A stretch of DNA of 64,000 nucleotides from Apium graveolens (Eukaryota > Streptophyta > Magnoliopsida > Apiales > Apiaceae): positions 149,203,346 to 149,267,345 of the forward strand of contig NC_133650.1 of the NCBI RefSeq assembly GCF_009905375.1. The letters run 5' to 3'. The translations under genes were made by a program, and so were the position numbers. Under the pieces are notes generated by a model that made no database searches, had not been told where the DNA came from, and worked only from the letters and a program-made list of their open reading frames with translations. Positions 60,046-64,000 of this stretch are shown piece by piece (within the stretch, counting starts at the first letter, position 1; each line of letters starts with the position of its first letter).

Positions 60046-63000
60046 ATGGCTCTCAATTTCCAAATTGTCTCGCATAATCATGTTGGTTATTTTAATCCAG
60101 AAAAGTGTGATATGGAAAAATTTAAGCCGTGGATTAGATTTTTAAATGACCATTCGATTGTTAGCTCTGCTATTAAATCAAATGTGCTATTAAATGTCGA
60201 TCTGCTTAGACTGATTTGCACGACCTCTACTGTGACCGATGATTCTAAATCTTTTTCATTCACCGTGGCAAACACACAGTATGTAGTTGATGAAACAGTC
60301 ATCAATCGAGCGTTAAATTTTCCAATGGACAATTTCTGTAATTTACCCTCTGAAAATGATATTTCAAACTTTTTCCATGCCATTCACTATCAGGGGGTGA
60401 TTAATTTAACCAAGTTGTCTAAATCCAATTTGGTTTCTGAATGGGATATTTTCTGCGATACACTTTCCAAAGTGTTTGCCAACTGCACTAAATCCAACTT
60501 TCACAACATCACTTCCACTCTGCAGTATATTGGTCTTGCGGTTGTTTTCAATCAAAGGATCAATTTTGGCAAACTACTTTTACCCATTCTTCTGAGACGT
60601 CTCACTACAGCTTTACGTGATCATTCCACAAATCGTAGGGTTTTTTGCTATTACGCTCGCTTTCTCATTCTTATAGCAGAACATCTTCTCACACCTGAAC
60701 ATAAGGCTCTTTTTGCTAACTCATCAGTAGCTGAACCCCCTCCCGTAAGCAAAAAGATCTACACACGCCAAGACACTTCCTTCAAATTCATGCAAGTTTC
60801 AGTACTTGTATCTGCTTTCATGGCCACCTTCATTCCTTTACCAATTTTCAATATTCCCGGTCATGAACAGCAACCTCAACCTCTAGTGGTTCAAGCCACC
60901 CAGACTCAAACATCAGATGCTCTTCCACTGCAGGTAATAACTCCTCACTCTCAAACTATTCCTACTTCTGTTGAAAGACCCCCAGTGGTTGATAGGGCTG
61001 ACCATGAAGTTGTAGAACCGCAGCTTTAATCCCAGGTAATAGAGCCAAACACAGAGCCTCAACCTGTCTCAACCTCTCCCCCACTGTCTAAAATGTTACC
61101 GAGAAGGTTAGTATGAAGTAGTATGTTGTTGGATTGAATGAACCCTCAGCTCTGCCTCCTCCCAAGAAAAGAAGAACATTTACAGAGGCATCTGAAAGCC
61201 CATCCTTGTCCTCCCAACTGGACATGGACTTTGATATGGCCAGTGAACAGTTACTAGAGACATTCTCTCAACAGGATGAATCTATTGAAATTCACCATAG
61301 GGCCATGGCATCTTGTACCGAGTCAAGCACACTTCCATTACTTACAATGGAAGCATACAAACCAATAGATGATACTCAGGACACAGAGCGAGGAGTGCAT
61401 ATTGAGTCGGTTACAGTGCCTGCCATAGTTACGGAAGAAGAGCAGTCACATACTTCTGAGGGAAAATCTGACTCTCAGCCACCTCTAATAGAGTCATTTT
61501 CTCCCCTCCCAGATCCAACACCTCTGGCTCCCTCACGGGATTCTCCACTCGCAGATTTATCTGGAGAAAGTGGAGGGCAACTCGGTCAATCTATCCCTGA
61601 AGCAATTCAGACATCTATTTCACATGAAAAGATAGATTTGACTGAGGATCGGGACTCGCAAATTCCCATTGCACCACCACTGACCTCTCTTGAAGAGGCT
61701 AGGGTGATTTCAATTGCAGGTACAGAAGATCAGCAATAGGATGGCTCCTCATGAGCACTTATATTGAGAGAAACACAAGCACGTGAGTTGAGTGAACCAA
61801 ACATGAGAGATATTCAGGTGAGAGCACACACAGACACAAACATTGAAAATCTGTTAGCTCAAATTGCTGATCTGAAAGAACAACTTGCAAAAAGTCAGGC
61901 TGAAGCTCAAACATTCAAAGCACAAGTGGTTGAACGGTCTTCTTCTTCCACCTCTGTCAACAATCAGCTGCAATCATTAGAAATGATATCTCAGCTTTGA
62001 AGTCCACTGTTGTACCAAAGCTTAACTCAATCCAGGAATCTCCAACTTTATCAGGTGAAGACATTTCAAACTTATGCTCTCTCCATACAAGAATGACTTC
62101 TCTGGAAGACCTGGTTGAAATGAACCATTCACTGGACTCCTCCAGATTCCTAAAGATAGAAACGGGCATGGAACATCTCAATGAAGGGATGAAGCACTTG
62201 TATTTTATGATTAAAAATTCTCACTGCCCTAATGAAGAGCAAAGAACCTTCTTTGAAGGGCCGTCTGGTGGAGGCTCAGGCTCTGGAGGTAATGGAGGTC
62301 ATGGAGGGTCTAAAGGAAAATCTGTAGAGGATTCCTCAACTAAGGGGGAGAAGCAAGGGAGAAGTGGAAAGGGAAAAGAAAAAGATTCTTCTGCTGGAGA
62401 CACAAGGAAGGCTGATGATGTCTACTATAGTGGAGAACATGATGACTTTGATATTTTTGACATTCTCACTAAACCAGTCTTGGAAGATAAAGATGGTTTC
62501 TGTGAAGCTGAGGAGGAAAGTGATTTTGAAGAATGGGAAGAGGAAGCTCAAGTGGATCCTGTTTTTGAGAAAGAGTTTCAGCAGCAGCAGTCTGAGTTGA
62601 AGAGAAAAGAAACTGAACTTAAAAAGATATCCTAGATCATTGACATGAGGAAAGACATTCAACGAACTGAAACTCTTGAAAAACAACGTCTTCAGGACAT
62701 TAAAGCTAAGGAAAGGAGAAGAGATGTCAAACTGAAGATTGGTGAAAAATGGGATGAAGCTAGGAGAGTACTTGATATGCCTCAGCTGAGCACAAATAAT
62801 GATAGGCAGTTTCTTCACCTTCTTGACAAGCTGGAAATCTCTAATCCAAATAATGACGTGTACATGAATGCTATCAAGATTGAAGTCTCAAGGATCACAG
62901 CTGCCTTTGATAGATCTCTAAATGAAATGAGCATATATGTATATTGTCAGAGTGAAGGATCTTTCAAGGTATCACTTCATCTGTTTGAGAATCGTTCTTT

Positions 63001-63451
63001 ATCAGAGATTTGGGTTCTTCTCAACAAAGTCAAAAGAAGCTCAGAATTGAATGAAGTTCTTCGAGAAAGGCTCAAAGAGTTTGCCAGCAGGGCTAGTCCT
63101 CAAGTGGTCAATAATCCTCATCAGGTAAGATTCTTTAAGTCTGACTGTCTTCAAATCTGCCAGCTCGATTCACAATCTCTTAAAGACTACTCTGCTAAGC
63201 ATCTTGTCTGGATGGAACATCACTTAAGAACTGCCGGATACTCATCCATGTTGAAAACTCAAGCTGCTGATCTGATTTAAGCTTATTGTGAAAAGAATAT
63301 TAAAAGGTACAATCAGTTCAAGAATAAGCTAAAGTCAGTTGGAGTTCAACCAGTCAGACCAGCCAGCTTCACTTCAGAAAAGGATCGTGTCTTTGACAAG
63401 GAGTTGCTTCAAGATTTGGAAGAAGGTGAATTCGGAAGGGAAGACAACTGA
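60046..63451 (+). pseudogene. Cop-2 extra ORF downstream of pol (about 1,135 codons, broken)
   Basis: The ATG at 60046 opens 327 codons to 61029: a globular domain with TQYVVDETVINRALNFP, SEWDIFCDTLSKVFANCTKS, NITSTLQYIGLAVVFNQRIN and VFCYYARFLILIAEHLL. After a frameshift (about 61030-61130) comes a basic patch PPPKKRRTFTE, an acidic Ser/Pro-rich part (to 61739), a coiled coil (about 61840-61920), a frameshift near 61998, a Gly-rich patch (GPSGGGSGSGGNGGHGG), an acidic part, a stop at 62633, and a helical C-terminus to 63451 (stop also at 63278). It parallels the Cop-1 extra ORF throughout. The first domain recalls the putative plant transposon protein/Athila ORF1 type; unverified. Function unknown. 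Confidence 0.75.
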
Positions 63452-63713
63452 ATTCAATTAGCTCAAAACTTAATGTAATATGCTTAGAGCTTTATGAATC
63501 AAGATAGACAAATGTAGTCATATGTTCAGTCTAGAGGATCATCTATCTTGTATTCACTTGTAAATTTCTTTTGGAATCTGGAAAATGTTAAATATAATCC
63601 CGAACTTTTCTGCTATTTACTTTGCATTACTGTTTATATCTTTTTCTTATTTGTTAGTTGAGTTATCCTCTAGGTATTTGTTGTTATTGTCCAACAAACA
63701 AATAGGGGGAGAG
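63452..63713 (+). promoter_or_regulatory. Cop-2 3' untranslated region and polypurine tract
   Basis: No gene; ends in the purine run AAATAGGGGGAGAG (63700-63713) abutting the 3' LTR. Confidence 0.8.
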
Positions 63714-64000
63714 TGAAAGGCATATGTCATAGCCTATTTGTTTATTAAAGGATTTAACTCAACTCAAATAAGGATGTAACAAGTAAATAATGGTTCTATC
63801 GTCAGAAAGATCTCTCAAAGTAGCATATGTCAAAGGATTAAGTAACATTGTTCATCTACAGACTTGAGGACTTAATTCACTGGAAGAAGCTCAAGAAATT
63901 AATCAAGCCTCAGTGATATAAACTAAGATTGTGGATTTAATCAAATGACAGAGATCTTGTCAGGGTATCAATTAATTACAGGGATTTAATCTGAAGAAAA
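63714..64000 (+). repeat. Cop-2 3' LTR, first 287 bp
   Basis: Matches 24551-24837 with about 11 differences; cut by the window end. Confidence 0.93.

Overview
The window is a repeat-rich stretch of a plant nuclear genome, most likely a eudicot. It is AT-rich and dominated by LTR retrotransposons of plant-specific lineages: Ty3/Gypsy Tat-like, Ty3/Gypsy Tekay (Del)-like chromovirus, and Ty1/Copia SIRE (Maximus)-like. These use the initiator-Met tRNA primer site TGGTATCAGAGC where one is visible. I see one plausible host gene (10817-11347, minus) and no bacterial or organellar gene order. The family or species cannot be named from this sequence.

Layout. (1) 1-9848: Tat-1, a Tat-lineage Gypsy element on +, cut by the window start. 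It has degenerate gag-PR-RT-RH-IN, an antisense ORF with its own TATA box, a tandem palindromic repeat array and a 3' LTR. A solo Copia LTR (Sol-C, 1023-2047, TSD GAGAA) sits between its protease and RT. (2) 9849-13412: ordinary intergenic DNA with the single host gene. (3) About 13.9 kb to the window end is one nested stack. The outermost is Tat-2 (minus), with its antisense ORF at 13982-16133 and pol at 17194-23719. Tat-2 carries a solo Tekay-like LTR (Sol-G, 20148-23350, TSD GTTCT) and was entered at 23720 by a second Tekay-type LTR (Tek-B). Tek-B was entered at 24551 by Copia element Cop-2 (+). Cop-2 was entered at 28046-55385 (TSD AGGTC) by Copia element Cop-1 (minus). Cop-1 was entered at 38223-52287 (TSD CTTCT) by Tek-A (+). 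LTR divergence counted by eye agrees with this order: Cop-2 about 11/287, Cop-1 about 20/594, Tek-A about 8/4316.

How the parts work together. Both Copia elements carry gag, PR-IN-RT-RH pol and, downstream of pol, a further reading frame of about 1,100-1,200 codons with the same layout: a globular N-terminus, a basic KKRR/KRRR patch, a Ser/Pro-rich linker, a coiled coil, a Gly-rich patch and a helical C-terminus. Both Tat elements carry an intron-containing antisense ORF of the putative gypsy-type transposon (Transposase_28) kind. Each of these accessory ORFs is preceded by a TATA-like box and a pyrimidine-rich leader, as if separately transcribed. In both Copia elements the short sequence word that marks the LTR recurs in the spacer between pol and the extra ORF; in Cop-2 it forms a row of hairpins. 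Tek-A is the youngest insertion but its interior is wrecked, so it was probably mobilised in trans. Its LTR and that of Sol-G carry a micro-ORF in the same place.
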